Positions 31,798-31,875 of a DNA stretch of 31,875 bases are shown here, piece by piece; within the stretch, counting starts at the first letter, position 1, and each line of letters begins with the position of its first letter. This stretch comes from JAYSFC01 sp041913505 (lineage in GTDB: Bacteria > Pseudomonadota > Gammaproteobacteria > Burkholderiales > Burkholderiaceae_C): the NCBI GenBank assembly GCA_041913505.1, contig JAYSFC010000031.1, positions 1 to 31,875 of the forward strand, given 5' to 3'. Position numbers and translations under genes: made by a program. The notes under the pieces are model-generated. The model did not search any database and had not been told where the DNA came from. It was given only the letters and a program-made list of their open reading frames with translations.

Positions 31798-31875
31798 TAG
31801 GGCGGTGCTGCTGACAAGGTGGTGCGATCCGGGTGGTGGGGTGAAAAAGAAAGTGGCCTTGAGTTGCAATCGGAT

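Larger units (their letters stand above)
31610..31875 (+). other. Gene-free right edge, probable leader of a strongly expressed operon
   Basis: After the terminator no convincing gene is seen up to the window end. The stretch holds two promoter-like modules (31661-31682 and 31777-31797), an AT-rich patch at 31729-31755 that could be an UP element, and GC/AT-mixed leader-like sequence. A 67-codon minus-strand frame (31869-31666) is open but crosses both modules and has no motif. An rRNA operon or other stable-RNA operon may start beyond 31875; this is an inference. Confidence 0.4.

Noticed and set aside
31666..31869. 67-codon minus-strand frame at the right edge
   Set aside because: It crosses both promoter-leader modules and shows no motif. 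Short frames in leader DNA of this kind are often wrongly annotated as hypothetical proteins.
1..31875. Mobile element, CRISPR array, toxin-antitoxin or defence system
   Set aside because: No transposase, integrase, regular repeat-spacer array or defence-type domain was seen; gene content is core housekeeping throughout.

Overview
The window is high-GC chromosomal DNA (about two thirds G+C by eye). Gene content and order point to a betaproteobacterium of the Burkholderiales, most likely Comamonadaceae (Acidovorax / Alicycliphilus / Diaphorobacter type). Supporting signs are the lysine/alanine-rich N-terminal extension of RpoD, the block ndk-rlmN-pilF-rodZ-ispG-hisS-yfgM-bamB-der-hfq-hflX-hflK-hflC-DUF2065-hisZ-purA, HisZ next to HisS, and two copies of a double-hairpin intergenic repeat that I associate from memory with this family. 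The genus is an inference; no 16S sequence lies in the window. Nearly everything is conserved housekeeping DNA. I found no phage, transposon, CRISPR array, toxin-antitoxin pair, defence island or tRNA.

Layout. 1-2913 (minus): dnaG followed by the 5' part of rpoD, with a 305-base gap that may hold a separate rpoD promoter. 3024-4670 (plus): a stand-alone acyl-CoA synthetase, divergent from dnaG. 4732-8877 (minus): a quinone oxidoreductase, then a diguanylate cyclase whose stop overlaps the start of a Tat-exported PhoD-type phosphatase. 9009-12491 (plus): surE-pcm-nlpD-rluD, tightly packed, without rpoS in its usual place after nlpD. 12654-14758: scpB-rluB, start/stop overlapped. 14867-24237: ndk, rlmN, pilF, rodZ, ispG, hisS, yfgM, bamB, der. 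24319-28350: hfq, hflX, hflK, hflC, DUF2065. 28441-31564: hisZ, purA, a phosphoribosyltransferase, then a clear intrinsic terminator. 31610-31875: no gene, but two promoter-like modules that look like the leader of a strongly expressed operon beginning beyond the edge, possibly rRNA.

How the genes work together. Replication and transcription initiation (dnaG, rpoD) sit at the left. The middle combines cell-envelope work (NlpD, PilF, RodZ, BamB, YfgM), ribosome modification and assembly (RluD, RluB, RlmN, Der, HflX), chromosome segregation (ScpB), isoprenoid synthesis (IspG) and histidine charging (HisS). The right adds post-transcriptional control (Hfq), membrane-protease control (HflKC with FtsH), histidine synthesis (HisZ) and purine synthesis and salvage (PurA, phosphoribosyltransferase). 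Overlapping or near-overlapping junctions (diguanylate cyclase/phoD, surE/pcm, nlpD/rluD, scpB/rluB, pilF/rodZ, rodZ/ispG, yfgM/bamB) suggest translational coupling.

The most interesting items are small: the double-hairpin repeat, the coupled diguanylate cyclase/PhoD pair, the repeated promoter-leader module at the right edge, AT-hook-like motifs in the RpoD extension, and several strong intergenic palindromes. I do not see a convincing undescribed multigene system.
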